Source: Mytilus edulis (taxonomy: Eukaryota; Mollusca; Bivalvia; Mytilida; Mytilidae). From it: 64,000 bases of DNA. The notes under the pieces were generated by a model. The model was not told the DNA's origin. It saw nothing but the letters and a program-made list of their open reading frames with translations, and did not search any database. Where the stretch lies: assembly GCF_963676685.1 (NCBI RefSeq), contig NC_092349.1, positions 60,743,431 to 60,807,430 on the forward strand, read 5' to 3'. Made by a program: the position numbers and the translations under genes. Shown here one piece after another: positions 12,493 through 25,532 of this stretch; position 1 is the first letter of the stretch, and each line of letters begins with the position of its first letter.

Positions 12493-13315
12493 GTACGATA
12501 GGAAAAAAGGGGTAAAAATCAGTTCAGATACCATTTTAAATAGGATTAACAAAATTACCATACTTCAGGGTAAATGCAAAATAGGGGGAAGTCAAAAATC
12601 CAAACTTATAGATAGATTATTGGATATGAACTAGTGGTCAGTAACAAAAATTAATCTTTGATCGGCGGCTTATGCTATTTAGGAATGCATAAATACCCTC
12701 CCGTCTCGATTTTTGGTATAAGTATTTGTATTTTCTGCTTGTATCAATCTGATAAGTGAAGCAATTTTCGACTGATTTTCATATTTTGTTCTTATGTTGT
12801 GCTGTAACATAACTGTCACATGCTAGTGGGGTTAATTGAGCGCTTACAAATATATTAAACCCAGTGCATTCTTTATGTACCTGTCCCAAGTCAGGACCCT
12901 GTAGCTCAGTTGTAGTCGTTTGTTCATGTCAGCAAGATTTGTTTTTCTTCAAATGTTTTCTAATAAATTTGGCTGCTCGTTTTCTAAATTAAATGATTTC
13001 ATATTCAGCATATCGAGTCATTTTATAGCGGTCTATACGATATGGGATTTGCTCATTGTTGAAGACCATACAGTTGCCTATATTTGCTAACAACTATTAA
13101 ATTTAGAATCTGTTGATAGGTCTCTTATTGGTAAAAATCCAACATCTCTTCATGTTAATTTGAAAATGAAACATTAGCATTTTCATTCTTCAGAAAAACG
13201 TGTTCATGATGGCGGGTGTATGAACATGATGAATGTTCAATAAATTGAATATATTTGAATTTGACCTTCGTCATTGCAGAATCGATTGAATAAAACCCCT
13301 TTAATTACTTTTCAG
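12493..13315 (+). other. Intron 4 of the VLIG-like gene
   Basis: Begins GTACGA and ends ACTTTTCAG. Around 12838-12930 it holds a short diverged piece of the dispersed repeat seen at 14618-15187 (block TACCTGTCCCAAGTCAGGA). Confidence 0.5.
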
Positions 13316-13455
13316 AAATTGGAAATGAATTTTCAAACAAACAGAATTCCTTGCCAAACAACGAAAATCTCAAAATACATGAAGTATCCCCTTACAACGA
13401 AAATGGGAGACAAGAATATCATAATGGTGTTGAGGATACTATTTCAAATGATATG
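13316..13455 (+). CDS. VLIG-like gene, linker exon 5 (A-type, copy A2, phase 1 to 0)
   Basis: 140 nt between acceptor TTACTTTTCAG and donor ATG/GTAATA. It encodes about 47 residues, Asn/Glu-rich, starting EIGNEFSNKQNSLPNNEN and ending NGVEDTISNDM. It is the clear paralogue of the exon at 6711 with the same phases, and intron sequence 3' of both copies is also similar. Like the other linker exons it adds length and acidity but no recognisable fold. Confidence 0.7.
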
Positions 13456-16400
13456 GTAATATTTTGTATTATAAATGATAATAATATTTGTTAATTTATA
13501 GTTAATAATTGTTCATATTGTCCCTTTCATTAGTTAAAAGCTATTCGGACAATTGAACAATTCTTACACATCATGATACCATGAAGAATGTAATGCAAAT
13601 TGTTTAACTATGTTACGCAGTAAGTTATTATGTAATATACCAGAATTTGAGAGTTGGTGCTACAGAGATAAATCACTTGTCATGAACTAACTATCGTACG
13701 AAAAACGAGAAAACAGTAATCTTGATGTTTTATTATAAAGGCAACCTTGTTTTTACATAACAGCGGTAGGTTAAAGTACACGATAACACATTAAATGTAA
13801 ATTTGAATATTTATTTTTTTCGTAATGAAACAGGAGATGTTTCCATTTTCTCTCGTTTTCAAAGGCTCTTCAAACAGATTTTTAATTTTCATACAAAGTA
13901 TTGTATGGTATTAGGGTGGCAAGAGGGTCTTAATTGTAGTCCATAAATTTGTTTGTCAAAATGAAGATTTGATTGTGCTTTTTCACAAATATAATGACAA
14001 ATATGGGACACCGGACTTTTTTTCACAATACAGGTTGTGCATAAAATGTCAGATTTTGCGTGATGAAAAGACAACTACAAAAACAATTTGAAGAAGAGAT
14101 GTGAGAAGATAGGTCTTATAAATTTCTTTCAGATAAGAAAAGAAAACATAGAGACACCGAACTAGGTTTTTTTTTGCTACATATTGTTATAGGAAAATTC
14201 ACAACACTTTCTAAAAAAGAATAAATTTATCTGGGTTTTCTCCCCTACCATTCTATTATTTTCCCTTATTTTGTAAAGTTAAATTCTGGTAACTAATTAT
14301 TCAATGCAAACATTTGTTTCTTTCTTAATATACATCTTCTAATACGTTCAGGTATTTCACATCCAATTTTTTATGGTAATATTCTTTATAAAGCACAAAG
14401 GTGTCAGTATTCACCTCAGAAACTTACAAAACCTTTGAATAGACTTATTAAGAAGGGATATAATTACGATACTGTTGTCAAGTCATTAAAGATTGCATAT
14501 TTTGGCGTTAATATTGAGTCACTGATAAGGTCTTTGCATCGGAACTAAACACATTTATTCTAAAAACAGTTGTTGGCATGACACGGGTTATGTTCTTCTC
14601 ATATATGTTATGATGGTATGATACTAAACCCCTAACAGGAAGGATTGTGCCTGATGTTCATATGATGAAATCATAATCTTTCAGTCAGTTTAATTGAAGT
14701 CTGGAGCTGGCATGTCAGTTAACTGCTAGTAGTCTGTTGTTATTTATGTATTATTGTCATTTTGTTTATTTTCTTTGGTTACATCTTCTGACATCAGACT
14801 CGGATTTCTCTTGAACTGAATTTTAATGTGCGTATTGTTATGCGTTTACTTTACTACATTGGTTAGAGGTATAGGGGGAGGGTTGAGATCTCACAAACAT
14901 GTTTAACCCCGCCGCATTTTTGCGCCTGTCCCAAGTCAGGAGCCTCTGGCCTTTGTTAGTCTTGTATTATTTTAATTTTAGTTTCTTGTGTACAATTTGG
15001 AAATTAGTATGGCGTTCATTATCACTGGACTAGTATATATTTGTTTAGGGGCCAGCTGAAGGACGCCTCCGGGTGCGGGAATTTCTCGCTACATTGAAGA
15101 CCTGTTGGTGACCCTCTGCTGTTGTTTTTTATTTGGTCGGGTTGTTGTCTCTTTGACACATTCCCCATTTCCATTCTCAATTTTATAATATTTAGAATAT
15201 TCAATTATTCAAAAGTAGGAGAAGTCTCTATTTTGTTGATGGTCGAAAGTTTCCGTCTTGTAGCGTTACATTTAAATGCTGACAATATTAGACTCAACAA
15301 ATCCAAAATTTGTGTAGCTACCCAATTTATTGAAGTCATTTTAAAGTTTGATAGACATAAAACACCGGGAAAATTTCAATGAAATCCAGTGTTAGGCAGA
15401 TATTTTGTACAAAGTAAAAAAGTATGAACAAACAAAAAGATAGTGATACGGACGAACAGACACATTAAACAAATCAATAATAACGAATTATAAACATATT
15501 ATCCTCCTTGGTTGTCTTTATGTTGTCGCGGCTTAGCTGGAATAAAAGCATTCAGCGTTCAATAAAATAAAAAAATAGAAATATGACACTTGTATTTTCT
15601 GCTATTTTTCTGCACAATTTACCCAACAAAAACAGTGAAACATTTTCAAACACACTTGGATGGTTTTGCTAACAGGTGCAGACAGGATTCATTTTGTAAG
15701 AAACAAATGGATGCGTTTATGTGAGTACACATAAAGAGATGTTACTTCTGGAAATTGTGGTTAAATTTAGTTGGAATGAAAAAAACTTTTAACAAAAGTT
15801 CTATCAAATTTGACAAAATATATTGTTGTTTCATTAGCATTTTTTTTATATGATATATCATTTTCTAGTTATATCGAGTTTTGGTACATTATATAACTCC
15901 GACACATGCAGACAATGATAAGTTTGTTCAACCAATGTCACAAGTTTTTATATATGTAATAGTTCATCACAACAAGCGTCAGTGTATACCATGTATTATA
16001 AATTCGGATAAATGAGACAAATTTGTGATTATGTGTCCGAGTTAATGCATCATACACCGATGTTATTGTACATTTGTATATTACTTATATCAAATACATA
16101 ATCTACTTTTAAACTCGTCAATACCTATAGCTTACGTCTACGTACTAACTACTTGCACTTAAATCAATTTCAAACAAAACTATAATAATTAAAGGTTAAG
16201 AAATTTAAACACACTAAAACCAAAAATAAATTACACCTAGGATGTTAAATCTGACCATTTTTCATATTTACTGAGTAAGTGGTAAGATATATTAAACTTT
16301 TCCATGCGTTATGATAAAATTGTATGAAAATTAGTAAGATATTCTTCATTTATCTATAGTTTGAAGTATTCTTAGATAAACAACTAGTTTCCATTTCATA

Positions 16401-17145
16401 AAAAAGTCAGATAACTGAATGTTATATTTACAAAACACAAATGAAATTTGAAATGATATAAGTGTTTCAAAATATAAAAATTCAGATAAAAGTCTTTAAT
16501 TTGTATTTTCGATAGCGAATGAGAATTGGTCGATCATCATAAACTACAGAAAAATAATTGAACAAAATAATGTAAAAAAACATATTTTATAGACTTTAAT
16601 CCGTTATCACTAAAGCGCTCCGAACATGATGTGGATGCATGTTTTTGTTCAAAAGTATAATTTCCAAAAATGAAAATTTTATTCCAGGTTAAAAATCTTT
16701 CTATGACAACAGTTACCTATCGTTGACATTTATCTGCTATTGTACCAAACCGTACATGGTAATTTTAAATTGAAGAGCAGAATTAAACATTCAGAAATTT
16801 AAGAATTTGAATTTTTGAAAAAAAGATTCATTTATGTTTGTTTTTCCGTTTCACAGTTTATCTCATCTAAGATAATATTTACCTCTACTCATAACATTTG
16901 TATTGTGTAAGCTATTCTTATTTTCTGTGTTATGAATGTCTGCATAACATCACTTCATTGACATTCTGGATATTGTATGATCTATGAGTGCCAACCCTTT
17001 TACAGTTTGAAGTATGAAATATAAGTTTTAGAAGAAATGTTATACTCTTGAGTATATTTTGAACTTAAGATAAGAAATTCTTGTTTGTTTTTAGGTAGTC
17101 CGCATATTCATAGCATAGAGAAAACGTTTTTGTTTGTTTTCATAG
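13456..17145 (+). other. Intron 5 of the VLIG-like gene
   Basis: Duplicate of intron 3 without the hAT insertions, but with its own dispersed-repeat insertion (14618-15187). Ends TTTTCATAG. Confidence 0.6.
14618..15187 (+). repeat. Dispersed repeat, about 570 bp, copy 1
   Basis: Near-full-length match to 22906-23477. Shared landmarks in order are ATGATACTAAACCCCTAAC, GAAGTCTGGAGCTGGCATG, TTTTTGCGC-TGTCCCAAGTC, GGTCGGGTTGTTGTCTCTT and CATTTCCATTCTCAA. Shorter pieces occur at 12838-12930 and 32535-32650. No coding capacity was seen and the ends are not defined by inverted repeats, so the class is unknown. Confidence 0.8.
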
Positions 17146-17281
17146 GTAAAGAAAGAAAGAGACAAAATTAAACATACACTGGACAGTGCAATAGTAAAAG
17201 CTGAAGACTTTTCAAGTAATACGATTGATAAAGAAATTGGCATTGGTCATGAAACTATTTCTTCTAACAAGGACAAAGGAG
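17146..17281 (+). CDS. VLIG-like gene, linker exon 6 (B-type, copy B2, phase 0 to 1)
   Basis: 136 nt between acceptor TTTTCATAG and donor GGAG/GTATGA, encoding about 45 residues beginning VKKERDKIKHTLDSAIVK. It is the paralogue of the exon at 12348, with the same phases and similar length, and the upstream intron edge is also similar. Charged linker sequence without a known domain. Confidence 0.7.
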
Positions 17282-18254
17282 GTATGAAGGGGGCAAAAAT
17301 AAGTGAAGAAAACCCAATACACATACAACTTTAAAAAGTATTAACAAAAATACTAAACGCCAATGTAAATTCAAAATAGGGGAAATCCATAAAACCTTAC
17401 AAAACGAAACGCTTGAATACATCAATTAATTGCTGGTGGTTATTCGTCCCCGAATGCATAATAAGTCCACTTGTTAGCAGTCATGTGTTGAAATGGAATA
17501 TTATTGATGTGGTTATGTTCATGAAACTTATGTTCTTAAAATGTTAAATTGGTCTTCTTCCAATAACGTCATGACTAAATCTACAGGAAATATTTAGATC
17601 TATTGATATGGGGATGATTGATTGTGAGACAACTATCCATTAGAGTCTAATGAGGTGGATTTAACGAACTGGAAATACGGATATTATTGTACGGACTTGT
17701 ATATCTCAAATGTTTTATATGAAGATGCTATTTACCAATCAAATTCCGAAATTTCATTTTGAAGGGGATTATCAAATGTACATCCGTCCTCGTTTCATCG
17801 ATCATTTATTCAGCGAATGAGACTTATCATTAAGTGTGTGTTTACCATGATCAACAGGATGGGTGCAACTTGTGGAGCAGACTATGCTCACCCTTCCAAA
17901 CACACGGGATTACCTCTATATTTTGTTGATGCTTGTGTTGATCAGGTGTTGAAGTGTTCTTTGTATTGTTTTGTAAACCATTATTTTCCTTTCTTCATAG
18001 TTTTGTATTTCAATTGTAGGATGAAAGCTATAAAAAAAAAAAAGAATGATATTACATTAGTTAAAATATAAACAAAATGTTAGAGAAAATCTGATACCTT
18101 TGCAGACAATTTTTTAACTAGAATATTTAACAATAATTCGCATTTTGTTTTTGCAAACTGATTGTTGATTTGTATATAACCTATCGGTACAACGATAGGT
18201 GATATAATCCACCTTGTTTGTTCTAAACGAATCCCTTTTCTCTTATTCTTTCAG
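17282..18254 (+). other. Intron 6 of the VLIG-like gene
   Basis: Begins GTATGA and ends TTCTTTCAG. About 17817-17960 is a diverged copy of part of the dispersed repeat at 26118-26240 (blocks TGTGGAGCAG and CACCCTTCCA). The open frame across it belongs to the repeat, not to a gene. Confidence 0.5.
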
Positions 18255-18391
18255 AGAACAAAAATGGGCGTACTACTTTGCAATGTGCAGAAAATATACA
18301 ACACAATTCTGAAATACCTGCCTTGATTCCTCAAGATGAAAATCTAACAGATATTTTTCAATGTGGTGCAGAAATAAAAAATACAACCAAG
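18255..18391 (+). CDS. VLIG-like gene, linker exon 7 (A-type, copy A3, phase 1 to 0)
   Basis: 137 nt between acceptor ATTCTTTCAG and donor AAG/GTAGTT, encoding about 46 residues starting ENKNGRTTLQCAENIQHNSE. The segment ENIQHNSEIPALIPQDENLT resembles ENISLQQNSKIPEMTPCEEN of the 6711 exon, so it is a more diverged A-type copy with the same phases. It contributes further acidic linker. Confidence 0.65.
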
Positions 18392-21084
18392 GTAGTTTTA
18401 ATTTTTGAATGAAATTTAATGCATTGGTATTTTATCTAAAACTAGTGTTGACTTTTTATGTCCCACCTATAATAGCATAGGGGCATTATGTTTTCTGGTC
18501 TGTGCGTCCGTTCGTTCGTTCGTCTGTTTGTTCATCCGTTAGATCATCCGTTCAGGTTAAAGTTTTTGGTCAAGGTAGTTTTTGATGAAGCTGAAGTCCA
18601 ATGAACTTGAAACTTAGTACACATGTTCCTTATGATATGATCTTTCTAATTTTAAAGCCAAATTAGACTGTTCACCCCAATTTCACGGTCCAATGAACAT
18701 CGAAAATGAAATTGAAAGTTTCAGGTTAAAGTTTTTGATCGAAGTAGTTTTTGATAAAGTTGAAGTCCAATGAACTTGAAACGTAGTACACATCTATCCT
18801 ATTCATATAGGATACATAAACAAATCTCGGCAACAAAAATCCTATTTTAAACCGGTGATGATAAACTGTTTAAGTGTACATTTATTATAGACAATTATAT
18901 TTTTTGGACATCAGACAATCATATTTATTTTTGATTAATATTACTTGTATAATAAACACAAGATCAAATATAACATAATATTGATAATGAAATTCGAAAT
19001 TAAGGTTGAAAATAAGTAACCGTGAGGTTGTCATTGTTTGTCTTTATTTTGGTAACAATAGTTACAACATCTTTTTATTTAAAGAACTGATTTTGTTATA
19101 CCGTTCGTTTTAGATAACTTTTAAAACTATGTATTTATATGATTTGATTCATTGGTCTGTAAACATCCTCCTCTTTATGATATGCATTTGTTCACTTCTG
19201 TTTAAATAAAAGCAACTAGTGAGTTAAGACACCGATACATAATATCGGTGAACTAATTCGTAATGAATATATTATAATAAAACGTACGAAACACCAATTT
19301 CCGTTGCTTTTCATCAAACATGTTTGGCAGTTATCATTGCGAAATTGTTTATTTTTACAAAACAAATAGTTGATTTATACCGCTGGTTTGATATACATCA
19401 TGACATAAACTATTTATATTAAAATATTATCGTTTTAGATTCTCAATAGTGAGTCTGACTGCTAGCGTATATATGCGAATTGACACTAACTATGATACTA
19501 GCTTGTGAAAACATATTTTCAAACGTCTGCGTGTATATATATATATGTCCAACGAGGTTGGTTGTAACAAATGGTTGATGTTCAATGTTTAATATTTGCG
19601 ATAATGTTTCACTCTAAAGTGTCTGTGATGGGGTTTGAGTATTTTGAATAAAGTTGCGCATGTGTCTGATTTTTGTTTCTAAAGTTATACACTACACAGC
19701 TGAATCGATGATTTTGTTCTCTATATCAATAAAGTTGTTTAGTAATTTTTGCTTCTGATAAGGTTGTCAAATGTTTCGGTTAGTTCTTCTGGATCGATAT
19801 TCTCCTTCGCTCCTTCTATCTTTTGAATTAGTTTTGTAAAAGCGTTTCTGTTCTCCGATCTTATCGATTTAAGCTTGTTTAAATCCATTGTTAACGGCAT
19901 AATTCAACATTAAAGCATTAAACATGATAAATGTAGAGGTTAAAACTGTTGCCATTTAAGCTAAGATATACAAACACGTTTCTTCAGCTATATCTATTAA
20001 TAACAACTCATAAATTACTACGGCAGCGTCACTAAACTCGCCAACGTCGATGATGGTACAAACTTAAGATGAAGTTCTCACACTTAATAATTCAAAATTT
20101 GTTGAATATGTTGATCACATTATTCCCATCAAATTTTAAAATATAGCATACAAAAGAAAAAAGTTAAATCTGCCTAATATTTTGACGTAAACGCATATAT
20201 CTCCAAAGTTGGTACGATATTTAAGAGCTTGAATACCCCATCATGATTATATTGATAGAGGTTTGCTGCTAATAGGAAAGCTTCATGGGAAGCCACGTGA
20301 TCGAAGTGGTGAAGTTGAAATCAATTCTTCGTTAATTTGACGAACGTTCTCACTAGTTGATTGGTCTTTTTGAAATTTCTGTTCCATACATGACGAATGA
20401 TATACATACTCCAATAGTCATAACCACAATCCTATCACCTACTGTTAGACCACTTTAAGTTTTAGAGGGATTGATATTTTTCAGTATTTCGCGTTTCCCG
20501 TTTTTTTATATAGATTAGACAGTTGGTTTTCCCGATTGAAGGGTTTTACACATGTCCTTTTTGGGGCCCGTTATAGCTTGCTGTTCTGTATGAGCAAAGG
20601 CTCCGTGTTGAGGACCGTACTTTGAGCTATAAAAGTTTACTTTACAAATTGTGACTTGGATGATAGAGTTGTCTCATTGGCACTCATACCACATCTTTTT
20701 ATATCTATTGTGTGTTGTCAGTAGCGTGTTGGTTTCCGTTTTTTGTCATTTCGTTGCCATTTTTTTTAGACTCATTAGTTCAAATAATTCTTTGATGTCT
20801 TCCACCTCTCTTTGCAATGACCAATTGATATTAATGCTATTCATGTTATATCGGCAGTTCTTTGAAAAAATTTCCTATGGAAACCGTTTCAGTGTCTGCA
20901 TCTTTTGTTATCATCGATTGAGAATGTATATGAAGTTTTAAATTATGTACATGTAGAACAATAATAATAACTCTAGAAAGAAAAAAAGATAACAATTTGC
21001 GTGAAGCTAGTTGTTTTTAGTGATAGTTCTTCATGTGTTTTTCCACTCATTGTCATCCTTATTAAAGTCTTATTTTTTTTCCAG
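18392..21084 (+). other. Intron 7 of the VLIG-like gene
   Basis: Holds a dispersed repeat at 18455-18830 and a possible fragment of another family near 20270-20420. The rest is AT-rich with no recognisable gene. Ends TTTTTTCCAG. Confidence 0.5.
18455..18830 (+). repeat. Dispersed repeat with an internal duplication
   Basis: Begins near CCCACCTATAATAGCATAGG. Contains two copies, at about 18545-18613 and 18718-18793, of a segment with CAGGTTAAAGTTTTTG and GAAGTCCAATGAACTTGAAA. A CGTTCGTTCGTTCG tract lies near 18508. The style resembles abundant non-coding repeats of bivalves (inference). Confidence 0.55.
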
Positions 21085-21175
21085 TTACTCACAGAAAATG
21101 ATGACTTGAAAGATGAAGACATGTTGAAAAATGAAACGAGCACGACGCATTTTAAGATTGAAAAGATTAAAACAG
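21085..21175 (+). CDS. VLIG-like gene, linker exon 8 (B-type, phase 0 to 1)
   Basis: 91 nt between a polypyrimidine acceptor (TTTTTTTTCCAG) and donor ACAG/GTAAGA. It encodes about 30 charged residues beginning LLTENDDLKDEDMLKNET. It has the B-type phase pattern and weak similarity to the start of the exon at 12348 (ILKETHEFK), and is shorter. It exits in phase 1, which is exactly the phase needed to enter the giant exon at 27603 (carried G plus AT gives Asp). Confidence 0.65.
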
Positions 21176-21604
21176 GTAAGACATTACCCTTTTATTAAAC
21201 GTACAGAATATACCCAATTACCAAGATCAAAATCAAAAGCTCGAAGGAGTCTAGTTTGCTCTAAAGTGTGACATTTATGAAACAAATATGTTTTTGAAGA
21301 CTATTTTTTGGATGTATTATAACTTTCTTTGACAAGAGCATGCAGTATACCATAATTATGTTGTCCTTGTGTTTAATCTGCAATAATATCGTCTTCAAAC
21401 ATTATAATATCAATGAATGCGTGAACTTATTTAAGAAAAACCTCCAAATTTAGGAAATTAAATCATGACATCCTATTCACTCAAAAGTAAAATAACAAAA
21501 ATACCGACCTCCATGGAATATTCAAAACAAAAATCCCTAACCAATTGGCAAATTAAAAAGCTCAAATAATTCAAACGAATGGACAACAACTGTCAATGTT
21601 CTGA

Positions 21605-22200
21605 CTTGGCATGGGCATTTTTAGGGCCCGGCAACAAAATTGTCGGTGCCATATAGTTTTACCCTTGTCCGTCATTCCGTAATTCCGTCATTCCGTCATT
21701 CTGCAACAAACCATTATACGGAGGTTTTTTTCTAAACGCCTTCAGATATTGAGATGTTTTTTACCGAAATTACAGTCTTTAGACTTTGACAAATTGTTGA
21801 AAAGCACAGTTATACGGACTTTTTTGCTAAACTCCTTTAGATATTTAGATGATTTTTGGCAAGTGAGTTACAGATCAAGTTAAATTTTTGTTCTGTTCGG
21901 TATATATTTGTCAAAATTACGGGCTATTGACTTTGATAAATTGTTGAAAATCACAGTTATATGGACTTGTTTTCTAAATGCTTTCAGATATTGGGCTGAT
22001 TTTTGGTATGTGAGCTAACCATGATGAGTTACAGATCAAGTTTAACTTTCGTTTTAAATCCGTTTACTTTTGCCAAAATTTAGGGTTTACAACTTTGAAA
22101 ATTGTTGAAAATCGCAGTAATACGGACTCTTTTTAACTGATTTGTTATATGTGAGATCACCATCATGTGTGGTCCATATGTGTTATCGAAATTGCAGATT
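21605..22200 (+). repeat. Dispersed repeat with degenerate internal units of about 145 bp
   Basis: The head contains GGGCCCGGCAACAAAATTGT and tandem TTCCGTCATTCCGTCATT. At least three diverged units follow, each with AAATTGTTGAAAA, ACGGACT, TTTCAGATATTG and GAGTTACAGATCAAG blocks. The reverse-complement family member lies at 54395-54800. Confidence 0.6.
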
Positions 22201-22905
22201 TTTCAACTTTTTGAGACGGGGCCATTCGTGTCGCTTTGGCATATCTAGTCTTATGAATAAATTGTAGAGTAAATCTAGTTTTATAGAAATTTAACCTCTC
22301 ACTTGTATGACAGTCGCATAAAATTTGATAATATTGACCAATATGAGTCAATAAAACATAAAAGAAATAATTGGGGGGAAATGGAAAAAATAAGGGTACA
22401 GCACTCAACATTAGATTATGATCTTAATCCCTATTAAACAACAATTATGCCAACAAAGAAATACAATGGACATATAGACAAAGCACATTTATTAGCAAAA
22501 ACGAATAATACCAAAATTTTAAATAATACAATGACAGGATGTATAAATAAAACCTCATGTCAATGGAAATCACCAAAAAAGGCAATGAAAGAATACTATA
22601 ACACGTAATTTAGATGATAAAAAACGTCAGTACCGATAATCGATACTTCAAGACCTCCGTGCTTTATCTGTGAATTTAACACCAAGTATTCGTCATTAAG
22701 GTCTTGATATTTTTCGATAAACTTATTTCGAAAATAGACGAGACGTTCTTGGACATATCCCTTGTTAATCAAAATTCTGTTCAGACGTTTTGCAAAGTCA
22801 GAGTAGTAGCTACAAGCACTTTGTATATTAATTCCTTTAACTCTATCTGTAATATCTTAATGCGCACATCGTGTGCACGCAGATAGATCTTACTAAATAT
22901 ATATA

Positions 22906-23477
22906 ATGATACTAAACCCCTAACGGGAAGGATTGTTGCTGATATTCATATAATGAAGACATAATCTTTCAATCAGTTTAATTGAAGTCTGGAGCTGGCA
23001 TGTCAGTAAACTGCTAGTAGTGTGTTGTTAGTTATGTATTATTGTCATTTTGTTTATTTTCTTTGGTTACATCTTCTGACATCAAACTCGGACTTCTCTT
23101 GAACTGAATTTAATGTGCGTATTGTTATGCGTTTACTTTTCTACATTGGCTAGAGGTATTGGGGGAGGGTTGAGATCTTATAAACATGTTTAACCCCTCC
23201 GCATTTTTGCGCTTGTCCCAAGTCAAGAGCCTCTAGCCTTCGTTAGTGTTGTATCATTTTAAATTTTAGTTTCTTGTGTACAATTTGGAGTTAAGTATGG
23301 CGTTCATTATCACTGAACTGGTATATATATATGTTTTTAGTGGCCAGCTGAAGAAAGCCTCCGCTAGCGGAAATTTCTCGCTGCATAGAAGACCTCTTGG
23401 TGACCTTCTGTTGTTGTCTGTTCAATGGTCGGGTTGTTGTCTCTTTGACACAGTCCCCATTTCCATTCTCAATGTTA
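22906..23477 (+). repeat. Dispersed repeat, about 570 bp, copy 2
   Basis: Same order of landmarks as 14618-15187, with scattered substitutions. Both copies lie in introns of the same gene in the same orientation. A diverged 100-bp relative sits at 32535-32650. Confidence 0.8.
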
Positions 23478-23966
23478 TGATAACTTTTTTTTTATTGGAC
23501 GTAGAGCAGACGTAGGATTGTTTCGATCGAGACATAAATCGGACGATTCCAAGAAATAAATTCTTTGATATTTATCAGTAAAATAAGCGATCTGTAGCTA
23601 TTATTGTTGTGCAATTATGGCTCCAATGGGCATTGCTGTTGATTGCTTGACGATTTCTACAATTATGAAACAAAATACGTATAGGCACTTTTTGAGTATG
23701 AACCAGTTATTATATTCAATTACAATTACGTTCCCAAAATTTCTCTGAAGTTCTGCTAAAATGTCACTTTAAATTCAAGAATAATAATTACAAGAATATC
23801 CTGTTTTCTTGTTTTAAATATGTTTAAAGTAGCCATTACAGCGTAGCAAGTCTGTCGTTCGTCGGATCAAGTGAATACCGGAAATCATCTCCGGTCCCGA
23901 GTTCGTATAAAAATTTCGATGATTCAATGAAAACTACGACGATTTTTGTCACTTTTTTTATTTTTA

Positions 23967-24083
23967 ACTATGAGCGTACCTACGACCCACTACACTATAT
24001 GGACTGCATCAACAATGATCAACATTTTTGTTCAAGGAATGTCTTATATAAATATGATCGTGGGTCGTAGGTACGCTCATAGT
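23967..24083. repeat. Short foldback: perfect 24-bp inverted repeat
   Basis: Arms 23967-23990 and 24060-24083 (core GAGCGTACCTACGACCCAC and its complement) are exact, around a 69-nt AT-rich spacer. No target duplication was identified. It may be a small MITE or foldback element. Confidence 0.75.
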
Positions 24084-25532
24084 GTAAAATGCAGAAAAGG
24101 GTTTGAAAACTTCCATTTTTCTTCCCTTTTCGCGAATCTTGAGGTCTTTACAGCAACAGAGCATGAATAATATCAGCGGAAGTTGAAAAATCTATTGATG
24201 TTTACAAAACTATAGGTTTTAAACTTTAGAAATATAGTATTATAATAAATGGCAAGTCACTTTTAATTTGAACGAAATTAAGGGGCTGTTCTCTGATGCT
24301 AATCGTACCTTGTCCTTTTGTGTAACTAAGAATAGAAGTGCTTTGGTCATCCCAGCACCTTTTCTTGATAGGGCTGCACTCACAGTTTGATTTGCCATAA
24401 CTGTTATACGTTATGAAAAAGATGGACTAAACAGACTTTATTACACAATAAGTGTATAATTAACCACAAAATATCGTAAATTATGATTATGCTATGGTAC
24501 ACTTAAAAGAGTTATCGAATGAAAGACCGACCGCATGCATTTTGTTGGACACCAAAACACCCAAAGGTGTGTAACACAACAAGATAAACATTATAATATA
24601 CATATGCTAGACTAAAATAACGTAAAAAATAAACGCAAAACGCACAAAATCCTAATGTATATTACAAACAGAAAAACGAATATAGGTCATTGTACGATTT
24701 CATTCTAATGCTCGGGGGAAAAGGATTGCTTCTTTCTTAAATCTTAAAGGCTATTAAAGGTGAAAAATTGTTCATTATAATTTCAATTGGAAATAGAACA
24801 AATGTAAGTCTAAATGATTTAAACCCTATAGGCTGCAGTTCTGTTAATATCGACAATGAAATTTTCCGTAGGCACTCCCTTTGCGACTAAAACTGTGACA
24901 CTTTTACTATGAAGTTTCGTGAAAAATTATATCCCAGAACAGAAAGTTGATATGCACTCCTGTTTTATTCAAAGGTCCAAATATGGAGCAGTTTGGCATA
25001 TTTTTAATATGTATATGCCTAGAACTTTTCTGAGTTTTACTTATACTTAAATTCTCTACCAAATACAAAAACCTAATCTTAAGGACGATGTGAATCAGTC
25101 ATAAACATACTTCTTTTAATTCATTGAAAAATAAATTGACCAGCTTCCATATAAACGCTCGTGAATAAATTGTTAGTCGCAGATTGTATCACCAGCCCAG
25201 TTGTCAGCACTTCGGTCATTGTAGGGAAAAATCATTGTAAAATTGATTTAGATTTGCTGTTGAACAAATTCTGGAAATTTTTAAAATAAATAATATGACA
25301 ACAACATAGCAAAATAAATAAAAGACAAAATAAAAACAATATTAGACAAAGCATAAAACAAAACAAAGAAAATTAAAGACTGAGCAACACAACCCTAAAA
25401 ATATTGGGCTGATCTAATGTGACCCAGAAGTGTACGTAGACTCTGCTACATACGTGGCACCCGTTGTGTTGCTAATATAAATACACAACCGGTTACAAAT
25501 CTTGAACTATAGGTACATTCGGTTAATAGAGG

